From positions 124,001 to 188,000 of the forward strand of contig OZ025837.1 in the NCBI GenBank assembly GCA_964019425.1: a stretch of DNA of 64,000 bases, read 5' to 3'. Positions 1-10,379 of the stretch are shown piece by piece (position 1 is the stretch's first letter; each line of letters begins with the position of its first letter). This DNA comes from Flectonema sp. DT1601. Lineage: Eukaryota > Euglenozoa > Diplonemea > Diplonemida > Diplonemidae. The notes under the pieces were generated by a model that saw only the letters and a list, made by a program, of their open reading frames with translations, did not search any database and was not told the DNA's origin. The position numbers and the translations under genes are program-made.

Positions 1-823
1 GTAGAAAATGTCTTCCGTCAGATACTTTTAACACGATTGATCCGAATCCAAAGTAGATTGGTTTTTCATTTTGTTGAAGGAATTCAAGAAGAATGTCGTC
101 TGCAATGTATTCGGTTTCTTTACTTAAGATCCAATTGCCTGCCATTGAGATGTGAGGTCCCCAATCTGATGGACGTTCAATCATGTGTTCAGAGAAACAA
201 TACACGTGTGGGATGGTCATTTTTGAAACACTAATGCGTTTATCTCCGTCGGGGAGTTTTAATACGTCAGATCTGAATTCTGTTATCTTCTGACCAAGTC
301 CTAACCAGATCATCTTATCAACGAGAGTATAAGATTCTTCATTTCCAAACTTATCAGTCGCCGCAAACGGATGAGGATACATCGCAGTAGTCGACCACGG
401 CATCGTAAAGTGAATCTGTAAATGACATTGAAGCTTCTCAGCGATATGAACATGACAATGAACTGGTGGGTTAGCAATCAGTACATCAGGAACGTATGGT
501 TTTGGTGTAACGCAAGCATCCCAACAAGATTTGAAAATTTCAAACATCATTTCTTGATTTGCTCTAATCTTTTCGGTGTTGATGGTAACCAGATCAGGGT
601 TTTCAACCATGAAGCTCATCAGTTTATCTGGTTCTCCCGCTAATGGAAAGAAGTCAACAGCTCCTGGTGATATATCTCTGAGAGCAACTTCTGTTTCAAC
701 GAAATTTTTAAATTTTCGATGAGTCGCTAGACGAACGTGATGTCCTTTCTTAGCCAGTCCGAGAGCGAGTGCTAACAAAGGCTGAACATCACCTCTGGTT
801 CCAACTACTAACATGCATATCTC
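1..823 (-). other. GT28 / UGT80-ATG26-like sterol 3-beta-glucosyltransferase domain (N-terminal part)
   Basis: Translation of exon 5 in the frame of NBD2 gives the family hallmarks in the right order: MLVVGTRGDVQP (first strand and nucleotide-binding glycine turn), HHVRLATHRKFKNFV, FFPLAGEP, VLIANPPVHCHVHIAEKL, HFTMPWSTTAMYPHPF, SYTLVDKMIWLGL, PSDWGPHI and KPIYFGFGSIV. These match the plant UGT80 and fungal ATG26 catalytic domain, which transfers glucose from UDP-glucose to the 3-hydroxyl of sterols. About 274 residues are in the window. The C-terminal UDP-sugar-binding half, with the expected HHGGAGT-type motif, would lie to the left of position 1 and is not seen. The domain lacks the PH/GRAM modules found in front of it in fungal ATG26; here the ABC transporter takes that place. 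Confidence 0.9.
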
Positions 824-3800
824 TAATGACGGTATCTTGTTTCGTGTTTTCAACGAGATTTCACCCAAAACTGTTTTTAAGAAAACTTCCTCGAGAGACA
901 GCTGACTCAGACTGTAATCAGATATTTGATACGTCTCTCGATTCCTTTCAATTTGTTGAAGCAAATTATGACTCTTCGTTGTATGCGGTAAGTGATAAAC
1001 AACAGCTCCATACCTTCCAGATGTTACTCTTGACTCTGGCAATTGCTCATGAAGAAAATTAGTAAACGCCTGTGAATACTGCTCATTCGGAGTACGTACA
1101 GCAAGAGACCATCCTTTTCCAAATTTACTGCTGAGAGATTGAAGGGTGCCGAGACATTTTAAACGTCCCTTGACGAGTATCCCCAACCTATTTGAAAGCA
1201 TTTGAGCTTCTTCAATTGAGTGACTTGTTAATATGACTGTTGGTTTGATTCCAGATGAACGAGCTTGTTTCATCCACAGAAGGAGAAATTGCTGAGCTCG
1301 TTTCTTACTGACGAGGTCCATACCAGCAGTAGGCTCGTCAAGCACAACGATGGGTGGTCTTCCAATGAATGCGATCAGGAGAGATAATCCTCTGGCTGTT
1401 GAAGTTGATAATCTACCAACTTGACAATGTCTGTATTGATAGAGACCAAGACAACTCATCATCGCTCGTGAATACGGGATTATCGATTGTTCTTTAATAC
1501 CAGCCAGAGTAGCATACATAACAACGTGCTCTGACACAGTCAGTTCGTGGATTAAAGCGTTCTTTTGAAGACAGGTTCCAGTCAGTCTTCTTATAGTCTT
1601 AAACTCCGTTAGAATATTATGACCATTGACTAACGCATTACCTTGAGATGGTTGAATCATTCCAACGAGCATTCCTGTGATGGTTGTTTGTTGTTGTTGT
1701 TGTTGTTGTTGTTGTCGTCTTGAAGTAGTTTATCAGAATAAAGATACATACCAGTTGTTGTTGTTTTACCCGCTCCTGATGGTCCTAACAGAGCGAATGT
1801 CTCTCCCGGTTCAACAATAAGATCGAGACTGCGTACAGCAGTTACTCTGTCTCTCCAACCTTTGTAAGTTTTACGAAGTTGGTGGATAACAATCCCTTCT
1901 TTGTTTTGATTCTTTTCAGTTGACCATAATTTTTCTACTTTACGTTGTTCTACTACAACACTTTTTCTTAACTCAAATAACTCACCAGAAGAATCTTGCA
2001 ACTCTACATCATCAGAATAAAAACCTGAAGGTCTTGGAAACTGTTCTTTGATAAGTTTTATCAAAGTTCCTTTCACTTCATACAAAAATAACAATATTAG
2101 ACCCCCAATTGCCTGGATTGCTAATCCGTAAACAGGTTTTCTTATTAAGTAAAACGGGTTCAACGACTCGTTTAAATTTATATCCATGTAGTCAGTTAGT
2201 ATTAAATAAGCGTTTATAAGGGAATACAGAGGATTAAAAACAAAGACAGTCAGATTGCTGAAATTAGTGATAAACGTTCCTCCAGTATCAGTCAAGTTGA
2301 CAGACATAATCAGAGGGATAGTCATGACCATTAAAAATAGTGCTGCGATTCCGGCTTGAGCTTTCCAAGCAGTCGCGAAATAGTGTGAGCAAACGTAAGT
2401 AACGACCAAGCTTGCCTGCAGGTATTCAAACGTAACGAGGACTAGTGCTAAGAATTCAGAAAAATTTGTGAAGATTGGATCGACTCTGATAAATATCAAA
2501 ACTACTGCCGTAGTCAACCAAAAACACATAAACGTATCCCACACATAATGACCTAACCAGTACAACCATGTCGGTACTCCCGCATTTTGCTGAAGAAATC
2601 GACTTCCTGAATTTTGCTCGTTAACGATAGCTACTGCGAATCCAGAAGAAACAAAAGCCATTCCTGGAATTTTTTTTTGTTTTTTTTTTGTTAACCCTGA
2701 AGTCCACTTTTCGTGGCCTTTCATTCCAAGTTAAAAAAGATAAAAAAAAAACATACCGACAGAAACTAAGAACCCAAATGACAACAGCGGTAAGACTGAT
2801 TCAGTCTTACTCCCCTGTAATGTGATAGCATGAATAGTGGTGTGAACATAAAGTGATTCGTTGTGAAAAAGTTCATAAACGAAACCAGCCAGAGTAGTGT
2901 TATCACCGGTAAACTGACGAGGATCTGTTCCTTTTACACGAAACATCTGGTAAAGGTGTGAATTTATCATTAGGTTCCAAACCGCTGGGATTGCATGCAC
3001 AGAAGAAGCGTTGTACCAAATAACTGCATGAGTGTCGTTGCACTTTACACTGGCTCCGATATTTCCCGACTGTGTTGGTGTTAATATGGTTTCGAGGTCG
3101 AGGTCGTCTGGCATTACTTTGAATGAGGCGGTCACGTTATCATCGCAGTCTGTTTTTTTTTTTTTTTTTTTTGTACCAACGTAGTCGGAGAAGAAAATAT
3201 TCAGATTGAAAGCCGATATTGTTTATGGTCATGATTTATTTTCCCCGTGCGACAGGATTTTGTCTGCGTTCAACGAAAACTATGCCAGGAGTCGGCCGTG
3301 GACAACACGGTACTCGTGGCCCAGGCCGCGATAGCCGCCCACACCGCCGAGGCGCACACTAGAGCGACGGAAGCGGCAGCCGCCGGAGAAATCCGGGCGT
3401 TATACGCGGCGACAAACTCAGCGGCCTCAAGCTGTTACTTATGCTCAGGCGGGAAGGGAGATCGAGACGGTAGGCACAGGCAGGTGTGGCCGTGACCCAG
3501 GCGATGGCGGGGAGAGAGGTCGACCAGGCCAGAGCCCGGGAGTAGCAGTGACGGAGGCCCAAGCCGGACGGCACGAAATATAAGGCTAATCTGAAAGGTA
3601 TTTTTTCCCGTAACCGCCATGAATGGTAATAATAAACAATAAACATACCAAGGCAAGGAGTTGTATTCCACCCCTTAAAGAAAGGACCGCTAACAGGGAT
3701 GACAGGTCCACCATCTGTTGAAGGACCAATCACAGATGGTTGAAGAGTAACAGACGGATACATTTTATCATTACTCGGCAACAACTCTAAAGCAAGCATT

Positions 3801-6800
3801 CCAGTCACAACAAAGCAAAGCGGTAGAACAAAATGACAAAACAAAGCTCTTCCATTGTTTCTGGTCATTCTGTATCTTTTTAATACCAACATTCGAAGTT
3901 GAGCTGCATCCGATACCTTCGTCTGAGCAGGAGTTGAGAACACAATATCAGGCAGTCTAGCATAGTCAAAAGACTGGTAGTTACCACCTTCACTGTAAAT
4001 TCTATCTTCGAGAGTTGTGTTTACTGCTGAGCTGTTGTTGAAAACAGTTTCGATGTCTTTCTCTTCCGGCTGAGCAACTTCTTGTTGTTCAATTGCTGTG
4101 TAGAGATCTACAGAGTCCGTGTGATTTCCGTCGATTTCACTTTCAGTTTCCACCTCTTCAGCACCAGCTATCTTAAGAGTTGATTGTCGATATTCGAAAG
4201 GATTCTTTCCATGAATTCGTTTCTTCAATACGTTCAAAGGTAGTTCAGGAACGTCAACCTGTGGAGGTGGTAGTTGTGGTAGTGGTGGTGATGACATTTC
4301 ACTACTTCTTTGCAAATCCGAATCGACCATAAGCTCACCCAATTCAGGAGAAGTTTTAATCGACAGTTGCTGAGTAGGTTCTTGTTCTACAACAGCATCA
4401 GGAGTACTCGAGTCTCTAACAACTTCTTCTATCTCTTGAGAGTCATTTTCACAATTAGAATATTGATCCTCACCTCCTTCATTAGGATCAACATGTATTT
4501 CATCATCTTGTTCAGAACTAACTGGTTGCGGTTCCATTGGTATTTCACAAGGAGATGCATTGTACTCTAAGATATCTCTATCAACATCATCATCAGGGTG
4601 GGTTGACGGAATACTATCTCGACGAGGAACTACCTCATCAGTGTAATTTGATTTATTTAAGAATTGATCTTGCGCAGGGCTACCAGCTGGGACAGTTGCT
4701 GCAGCTGTGGTAGAAACCTCATCAACGTCTTCATGAACACAGTGACTTGATGTTGTTCTGCTTAGAGGTTTTGAGAATGAAAGACCAGACAGAGTAGGTG
4801 GGAAATAAGCACCTAATGCTGAAGGAGTTGAGGGAGAGTTTTCATTGATTGGATCTGGAGCATGTGATATCGGTGGTGAATATTTTATTGTCTCATCGAT
4901 AAAACTTGACTCTCGATTACAATCAGGTATGGCACTACCTGAATCAGGAACTTGAATACTTGGAGTGACGGGCTGCTCAATACCAACTCCCAAAAATTCA
5001 TTAAAATCGCTGTCTTGCCAAAAGTGATTCAATCTCGCAGGTTCAACTACTCTCGGAGATACGTTTGTTGATAGTCGAGGAGAAGCCATCGACTCACTCC
5101 CTCCACAAGACGGACTTGCCTGAACTGACTCAGAACAAGACCCGATCTCCCTTTCTAAATAATCACCAGCAACACTACACGGAATACAAAGAGTATAATT
5201 ACACAGCTGACAGTGAAGTTTATTCTCAAGTTTATTTCCAGAAGAATGTCTCTTACCATCGCATATTGTTAATGTTTCTACTTCAGTCATGTTATGACCA
5301 GCAGGACACGAAGCGCGGTATTCAATCTCTTCGAGACGGAGATAGATGTCTTCTAGTCCATTCATTTTCAACGACCATTTCTTTATCTCACAATGAATCG
5401 GATGAGTAGCATTCTCTAGTACCGATAGTAATGTAATTAGTTCTTGTGTACTTTGTAGTGGAAGATGTGCTTTAATTTGAACAGTTGATTCTCTTAGGAA
5501 TGCTGATGGTGTCAGAGTTCGAAGTTTTCTAATTAACGAACCTTTTGGGATGTGTGAATCCCAAGGATGGATTGATTTCGTCATAGTAATATGATATCCA
5601 CAACCAAATCTTCTTTTTAAGAATCCTGATGTACCAATGCATCTTAATCTTCCATACTGAAGCATACAGATTCGATCCCCGACTAGTTCAGCTTCTGCTA
5701 CGGAACTTGTTGTGATGACAATAATTTTTCGTTGTTTGTATCTACGTATCAAATCTCTTATCTTTCCAGTGCTTATAGGATCCATATCAAGGGTAGGCTC
5801 ATCAAGAAAAGCTAAATAAGAATCACCAAGCAATGCCATCGCAACTTGTAATTTCTTTTTCTGACCAGGTGTGAGATCTCTCACTCTTCTATTTCTCAGA
5901 GATAACAAATCTACTTCGAGAGCGATGGATTCCGCTTGAGCTTTTAATTGCAGTCGAGGAGTGTTTTTAAGTACCCCAACAAGCTTTAAGTGTTCATACA
6001 CAGTCAACCTTTCAAAGAGGCATTCCCTTTGAGGTGCGAGACCGATCTTCATTCGGTATTGGTATAGGGCTGGCTGAATTAACTTTTTTCGAAGATAAAA
6101 ACGACCAGAATCAGGAATTAACTGTCCAGTCAGACAACGAATCAAAGCGGATTTTCCAGAAGCACCGACCACAGCTAAAACCTGTCCTGGGTGTAGATCC
6201 AAATCAATATCATCGAGGACACGTTGTTGACGGTAGGAACATCCAGGAAACTTTCCTTTACTGATACCGTCAACTGTGATAGAAGCTGTTAAACCTCTTA
6301 CAGAATATAAATGATTAAGTTCTTGTGTACACTGAGTCACTACTGGTTCGAAATCATCCTGAGGATCAACAGGGATGGGTGTCTCCTCAACAGTTGATGA
6401 ACACCAATAACCTTTACTAACAGGGAAGTACCATCTGTAACCAGAATGTGCAACTCTCGATATATACCATGCTAGTAGAAAGTATAAGAATGCATCTGCT
6501 ACGATCATTCCAAGTGTGGTAGAAACAGTGAAATCATCGTTTGTTGAGCGGGTTAGACCTGCTGCTGCTGCTTTTCCGGTGTGGATATTCTGCCATGTCA
6601 CACGACGACCCTCATCGTTTATTATAATTACAATCTGTCTGAATCCCAGTATGAGAGCTACGGTTGAGATGAGAGAAGCTGCAGTGAGTTTGTTATCAAC
6701 CAGACAGCCTTGTTCTTCTCCGTAAGAAGTCTCATCACACTCAGCTATGCTTGCTCCAACAGCTACAAAAACACAATAAACGATCACTGACAGAACTGGT

Positions 6801-8129
6801 GTGTGTTCTGGATTTCTAAAAAAAGATGCGAAAAGCTGACCAGCTGCTACAACAGACAACACAAAACAACTCAGATAGACTACCATTAGATCCCATTGAA
6901 CTTCTATAAGTGCTTCAGTTCTTAGTAATAGTAACACCTGGACTGTTACCGTTAAAATATTTGTTCCCATAATTGATATTACCGTTGCAATTCCATGGGC
7001 GATAGGAGATAGACCAAGAACCATTAAGCAAGCAGATGACCCCAATTGTCTTGTTCTCACTGATGCTGTAGCTGCTGAACTGAACGTCATTATCCACGAC
7101 AATGCTAACATAGGTCCTCCTCCTCTTCTGAAAACCTGATCTCTGGCTTTCATTCGTCTGTTTTTTTTTTTTTTTAAATTTTATTATTATTATTTTTTTT
7201 TTTTTTTTCCATTCATATTCACACGCATACCTTATTTTATCTGTTGAACCCGTCTCTGAAAGATTACCGAGTCTCATTGAAATAACATCAGTCGGGGGTG
7301 GAAATCTTTGATACGTTATATCATTCGGAACTGATTTTACTTTACCATACATTGCTTCATAAAAAGCTGTATCTAGTGAGTGTTGAAATCTCGCAAGACC
7401 TTTTGCGTACATTCTAGTCTTTGACGGAACGTAAGGTTTTACTGAAGAAAATGCCACTGAGGGTTTTGGTATTTTAGTAGAATGTAGCGTGTAGTGAATA
7501 CCAGTAGTGAAGTTTTTGAAGTTGTTCGAAGTCATAATCTTTCTTCTTCCGAGTGTTAGACAGGATTTGTGAAGAGTAAAGTGTTGTCCAAAAGTAACAG
7601 ATGCGAATGGTAAAGTTGTTTCATCTTCTGTCGTACAGAGTATTCTTTCCATTACTGTATGATCGTCAAACCATCGAATTGTACCTTTACGTCCGTAGAA
7701 ATTATTACTATGAAGCATCTCTTCTACGACGTCCTCGATGATTGTTCTTCCATTCTGTTTCCAATAATCTGATCCTGCGGTGGTGTCAACAGAAAACCAT
7801 AATGGTCCTTCAACAACTGCGTCTGGTGGATAAGTTAGTTTTAATACTCCGTCTTCAGGTTTAGTACCTAGAGGAGGAGTTTGAAAAGCTGTATACAAAT
7901 CCAACCCTCCATCATTACTTGTACTCTGCTCAACTATACTAAATAGCAAGCAGTAGACTCCAACAACTATTACGGGAAAAACCATTTCAGAGAATGTGTC
8001 CCATTCTCTTAATCTGATTCTTATTTGCATCCAACAAACGTGAATTAGTTGCCATAACACAGTTAAAGGAGGTACCCCTGATAACAGGGGATCGCTGAAA
8101 CCGTCATCTACCCCTCCGTGTTTTTTCAT
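1..8129 (-). CDS. ABCA-type ABC transporter fused to a GT28 sterol glucosyltransferase domain (3' end outside window)
   Basis: Five exons joined by GT-AG introns in consistent phase: 8129-7231, 7157-3649, 3149-2757, 2663-1752 and 1674-1 (continuing left); about 2462 residues are visible. The start is the ATG at 8127-8129, shortly before the first membrane helix. Order: TM1 (about residues 46-66), large extracytoplasmic loop, helices in exon 2 (about 300-560), NBD1 (about 590-820), CxxC-type finger (917-960), long Ser/Pro/acidic linker to about 1385, second membrane domain with its own loop (about 1385-1780), NBD2 (about 1825-2090), the ABCA end motif SLEEVFLK, then GT28 from about 2189. ABCA proteins are single-chain lipid exporters or flippases, and the layout TM-loop-TM-NBD twice is diagnostic. 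No stop or splice signal is needed between the SLEEVFLK motif and the glycosyltransferase. Inference: it glucosylates a sterol or related lipid and moves it or its product. Membrane location (plasma membrane or vesicle) cannot be read from the sequence. Confidence 0.9.
1110..1893 (-). other. NBD2 of the ABCA transporter (split by a 77-nt intron)
   Basis: Walker A is GPSGAGKTTTT (residues 1894-1904), and the intron 1675-1751 falls right after it in phase 1. The Q-loop is TCLQKNALIHELTV, Walker B is VVLDEPTAGMD (D2017-E2018), and the H-loop is TSHSIEEA (H2056). The signature, normally LSGGQ or similar, reads LSTST (about 1993-1997), so it is degenerate. The intron carries an (AAC)n microsatellite (plus strand 1687-1714) near its 3' end. 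Reading through the intron would give a false poly-asparagine tail. Confidence 0.9.
3217..3641. other. GC-rich insert inside ABCA intron 2, bounded by 10-bp inverted repeats
   Basis: Intron 2 (3150-3648, 499 nt) is several times longer than the other introns of the gene. Its core, about 3241-3590, is strikingly GC- and CpG-rich while all surrounding DNA is AT-leaning. TATTGTTTAT at 3217-3226 recurs inverted at 3632-3641. I recognise no coding domain, tRNA or Pol III box in it. It could be a small non-autonomous element or a captured fragment. Short open frames cross it on both strands, which is expected in GC-rich DNA. Confidence 0.4.
5177..5308 (-). other. Cys/His finger in the ABCA inter-half linker
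   Basis: Residues 917-960 carry C917-PAG-H921, C932, C949-QL-C952 and C957-IP-C960. The spacing resembles the ZZ/DC1-like pattern C-P-x-G-H ... C-D-x-C ... C-x-x-C-[DN]-Y-x-L-C-x-x-C known from many protist proteins, but the second cysteine of the C-D-x-C pair is a lysine here. It probably binds zinc and could be a docking module. It sits after NBD1 and before about 420 residues of low-complexity Ser/Pro/Glu/Asp linker. Confidence 0.6.
5585..6290 (-). other. NBD1 of the ABCA transporter, catalytically degenerate
   Basis: The domain is recognisable by VLAVVGASGKSALIR, the Q-loop LAPQRECLFERLTV, the signature LTPGQKKKLQ (728-732 for LTPGQ) and Walker B AFLDEPTLDMDP. The P-loop reads GASGKS (631-636; bases 6149-6166), two residues shorter than GxxGxGKS/T. 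The H-loop histidine is replaced: where ABCA proteins have STHH this has TTSS (about 783-785). In the head-to-tail dimer this P-loop pairs with the degenerate LSTST of NBD2, while the intact NBD2 P-loop pairs with LTPGQ. Confidence 0.88.
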
Positions 8130-8459
8130 AATAATATTGAAAATGTCATTATTTTTGTTGTTGTTTTTTTGTTTCCTCAAGGGGGGTGATGAGGAAGGAA
8201 AGGAACAAGTTACTGAAAAAGTAAATAAAATAGTTACTCAAAAAAAAAAGAAAACAAAAAAAAAAAAACTCTCTTTCCCCTCATTCGTATAAAATCAATC
8301 GTTTGTAGACATTCTTGAACACGATTTTTCCCTTTTTTTTTTTTTAAACAAAAAAAAAAAAAAAAAGTAAAATCTTTTTCTACGACGAAGACATGATTTC
8401 TATTTTACCAAAATCATCAAAACTTTTTGAATACACAACTATCCACTCCGTGACTGTAA
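8130..8459. other. Intergenic region between ABCA fusion gene and 8460 gene
   Basis: 330 bp between two co-directional genes, with several A and T homopolymer runs (about 8240-8270 and 8333-8367). It must hold the 3' end of the right-hand gene and the promoter of the ABCA gene. I see no clear TATA box, polyadenylation signal or RNA gene. Confidence 0.5.
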
Positions 8460-9449
8460 TTATGAACCTGTTGCTGCATTAGATTCTTCCTCCGTTGTTT
8501 TTTCTCTGTAAGCCATGAGCGGTTTCGGATACGATATGTTCTCCCAAGTTAGTGGTCTGTCCCAGAAATGAGTGTGCTTTCGGTTATCAACACCAGCCCC
8601 CGGTGGAGACGTGAGCATCTTTTCTCTAATTTTAACCAAAAAAGTTTGTTGTTCAAGGTCTCGATCTCCACTGAAATATATAATTTCTTCAACTGGAACC
8701 TCACGAGCCTCTTGATCAGCTTTATTGGCTTCTACAAAACCGACAAAGAAATTCATAATTTTCGGAATCATGAAGACAAATAGAATTCCAAAACAGACTC
8801 TGACCACACCACATAAAACATTCAAAAATAATCCATAAGTATGGTTTAGGTTTTCACCAATTTCCATTCTAGTGTCATTCTCAACCTTCCAACCATTTTC
8901 CACTGATAGCTCGTTGTCGATAACTTCTAATAGTCTCGGTGTGGCTAATATACATATGGTGTCAGAATCGTGAGCAGTTTTGTTTAATTCCTTACAGAGA
9001 TTTGGTAATTCACCCAGGCCACCTCTCAAGAATGAAATTCGATCGTTTTGCGTGAACAGCGGACTGAACGTCGGAGAGTGCTGAACGTTAAATATTGGAA
9101 TTATTTTTGGAAAATCAACTGTTAGAGACGTCGTCAGTGATGTTTTAAATGAGTATGATCGACTCGTGATTTCTTCAACTTTTTCACTCGCTGTTACAAA
9201 CGGTGATCCCAGATAAACAGTACTAAAGTCTTGAGCAGTCCCTAGTCCTGCGAGTATTCTTTTTACATATAACGGGCTTACATTAAGATGAACTAGCGGT
9301 AATACTTCAACCCTCGTTTGCTTTTCTATATTCAAATATGTTACTCTACGAGAACATAATAATTTTTGCATTAAACCTTTCTTTCCAGACACAGTGTCCA
9401 GAGTTTCAACATTGCGAAACTTTGATAACAAAATTCTACCTGAACGCAT
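8460..9449 (-). CDS. Unrecognised membrane protein, 329 residues
   Basis: One open frame from the ATG at 9447-9449 to TAA at 8460-8462, with codon usage like the ABCA gene. The N-terminal 210 residues are mixed and soluble-looking, with possible N-glycosylation sites (NKTA, NDTR, NHTY). A strongly hydrophobic stretch, GLFLNVLCGVVRVCFGILFV and the following residues to about 240, can form one long or two short membrane helices. A charged, probably cytosolic tail of about 85 residues follows. I recognise no family. A pyrimidine-rich stretch ending in CAG lies just upstream (around 9488-9500) and could be a 3' splice site, so an additional 5' exon, perhaps with a signal sequence, is possible. 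It is 330 bp upstream of the ABCA fusion gene on the same strand. No link in function can be shown. Confidence 0.65.
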   Translation of the reverse strand: MRSGRILLSKFRNVETLDTVSGKKGLMQKLLCSRRVTYLNIEKQTRVEVLPLVHLNVSPLYVKRILAGLGTAQDFSTVYLGSPFVTASEKVEEITSRSYSFKTSLTTSLTVDFPKIIPIFNVQHSPTFSPLFTQNDRISFLRGGLGELPNLCKELNKTAHDSDTICILATPRLLEVIDNELSVENGWKVENDTRMEIGENLNHTYGLFLNVLCGVVRVCFGILFVFMIPKIMNFFVGFVEANKADQEAREVPVEEIIYFSGDRDLEQQTFLVKIREKMLTSPPGAGVDNRKHTHFWDRPLTWENISYPKPLMAYREKTTEEESNAATGS

Positions 9450-9573
9450 ATTAACCCAACTCTTGTGATCGATACTGAGGGAGGGAGGGAATTGAACTGA
9501 AACTCAGTTTTCAAATAAATAGAAATCATCCAAGTAATTACTTCTAAAAAGATAACATTATGAGTTCGTTGTG

Positions 9574-9605
<32 letters not shown>
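9574..9605 (+). repeat. Poly(A) tract, 32 nt
   Basis: Uninterrupted run of A between the 8460-9449 gene and the 101-bp direct repeats. It could be the tail of a retroposed sequence or a plain homopolymer; no target-site duplication is evident. Confidence 0.8.
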
Positions 9606-9608
<3 letters not shown>

Positions 9609-9797
9609 AAATAAGATTATGAAAAACATCAAATAAATTGTTGCTGTGGTGAAGAACGTATTTTGGTATTCCATAATACAAACCGAGTACCAATTAACTG
9701 GATGCTCAAAGAGAACATAATCCAGAAGATTATTTTATTAGTAACGTCTCTTAAGATAATCTTTCACAACGGCAAGAAAACTACAAAGAAGGAAAGT

Positions 9798-9898
9798 GTC
9801 AGTAGACCATCGTGAAACGTACCGAAGTTAAATCAAGGTCGATCATAGAGCTGGGTTAGTATTGTGTCATCATGTGAGGAGGAGGAGTGGAAAGGAAG
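9798..9898 (+). repeat. 101-bp direct repeat, copy A (5S rRNA-like core)
   Basis: Identical over 101 bp to 10067-10167, 269 bp apart. Its core reads ACCGAAGTTAAATCAAGGTCG, then CTGGGTTAGTATTG. In eukaryotic 5S rRNA genes the internal promoter reads close to CGGAAGCTAAGCAGGGTCG, then CCTGGTTAGTACTTGG, so box A and box C resemblances are in the right order. The gap between them is about 8 nt longer and the flanks do not match, so this is at best a 5S-derived relic or 5S-headed short element, not a working 5S gene. Confidence 0.7.
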
Positions 9899-10066
9899 AA
9901 GAACTCAATTCAGAGAGCCAATAGTAAACAATCTCGTCAACAGCAATATTGCTTCTGAACAGGTCTGTGAAGAGTTAAGTTATCATCATTATGAGGAGCA
10001 ATGAGAAGGCAGAGCATCGTCAGCAAGGACCGATTTAATGATGTACCAGAGAGGCAAGTGGAAGAA

Positions 10067-10167
10067 GTCAGTAGACCATCGTGAAACGTACCGAAGTTAA
10101 ATCAAGGTCGATCATAGAGCTGGGTTAGTATTGTGTCATCATGTGAGGAGGAGGAGTGGAAAGGAAG
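10067..10167 (+). repeat. 101-bp direct repeat, copy B (5S rRNA-like core)
   Basis: Exact second copy of 9798-9898 in the same orientation, followed by different sequence (TAAATTTATC). Perfect identity in non-coding DNA points to a recent duplication or conversion. Confidence 0.7.
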
Positions 10168-10379
10168 TAAATTTATCTTCGTGAAACGCTCTCTAAACAT
10201 GTTATTTAAGTACCTGTAGTTAAATATTATTATTAAACATCAAAGAGGCCTTCTCCTTAAGTCGCTAAACGGTTTCTTTAAAGGGACACCAGAAGAACAG
10301 AAGTTACAACTGAAGTAGAGCAGAGAGGATTTTAATTAAATAAAACAAAAAACCATAAAAATTTCTGCGTGAATGCTGA

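Larger units (their letters stand above)
9450..10379. other. Repeat-bearing intergenic region
   Basis: 930 bp without a convincing gene. It holds a 32-nt poly(A) tract (9574-9605), a perfect 101-bp direct repeat (entered separately) and weaker echoes of it: a tail-like TCATCATTATGAGG around 9980 and a CGTGAAACG about 10190 followed by a diverged TACCTGTAGTTAAAT about 10211-10226. Confidence 0.5.

Noticed and set aside
37-1062. Plus-strand short frames at the left edge
   Set aside because: They are shadows of the GT28 and NBD2 coding exon on the minus strand.
1657-2724. Poly-asparagine C-terminus after NBD2 Walker A
   Set aside because: This is the (AAC)n microsatellite of intron 4. GTATGT...CACAG boundaries rejoin Walker A to the rest of NBD2.
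3359-7153. Single 1264-codon frame as the end of the ABCA protein
   Set aside because: Its last part reads through intron 2 into the GC-rich insert. A donor at 3647-3648 and acceptor at 3150-3151 restore a normal ABCA loop and second membrane domain.
8127-8180. Start of the ABCA gene at 8180
   Set aside because: That codon is TTG; the first in-frame ATG is at 8127-8129, a fitting distance before the first membrane helix.
9798-9950. Functional 5S rRNA gene
   Set aside because: Only the internal-promoter-like core resembles 5S; the gap between boxes is too long, the ends do not pair visibly and no T-run terminator follows.
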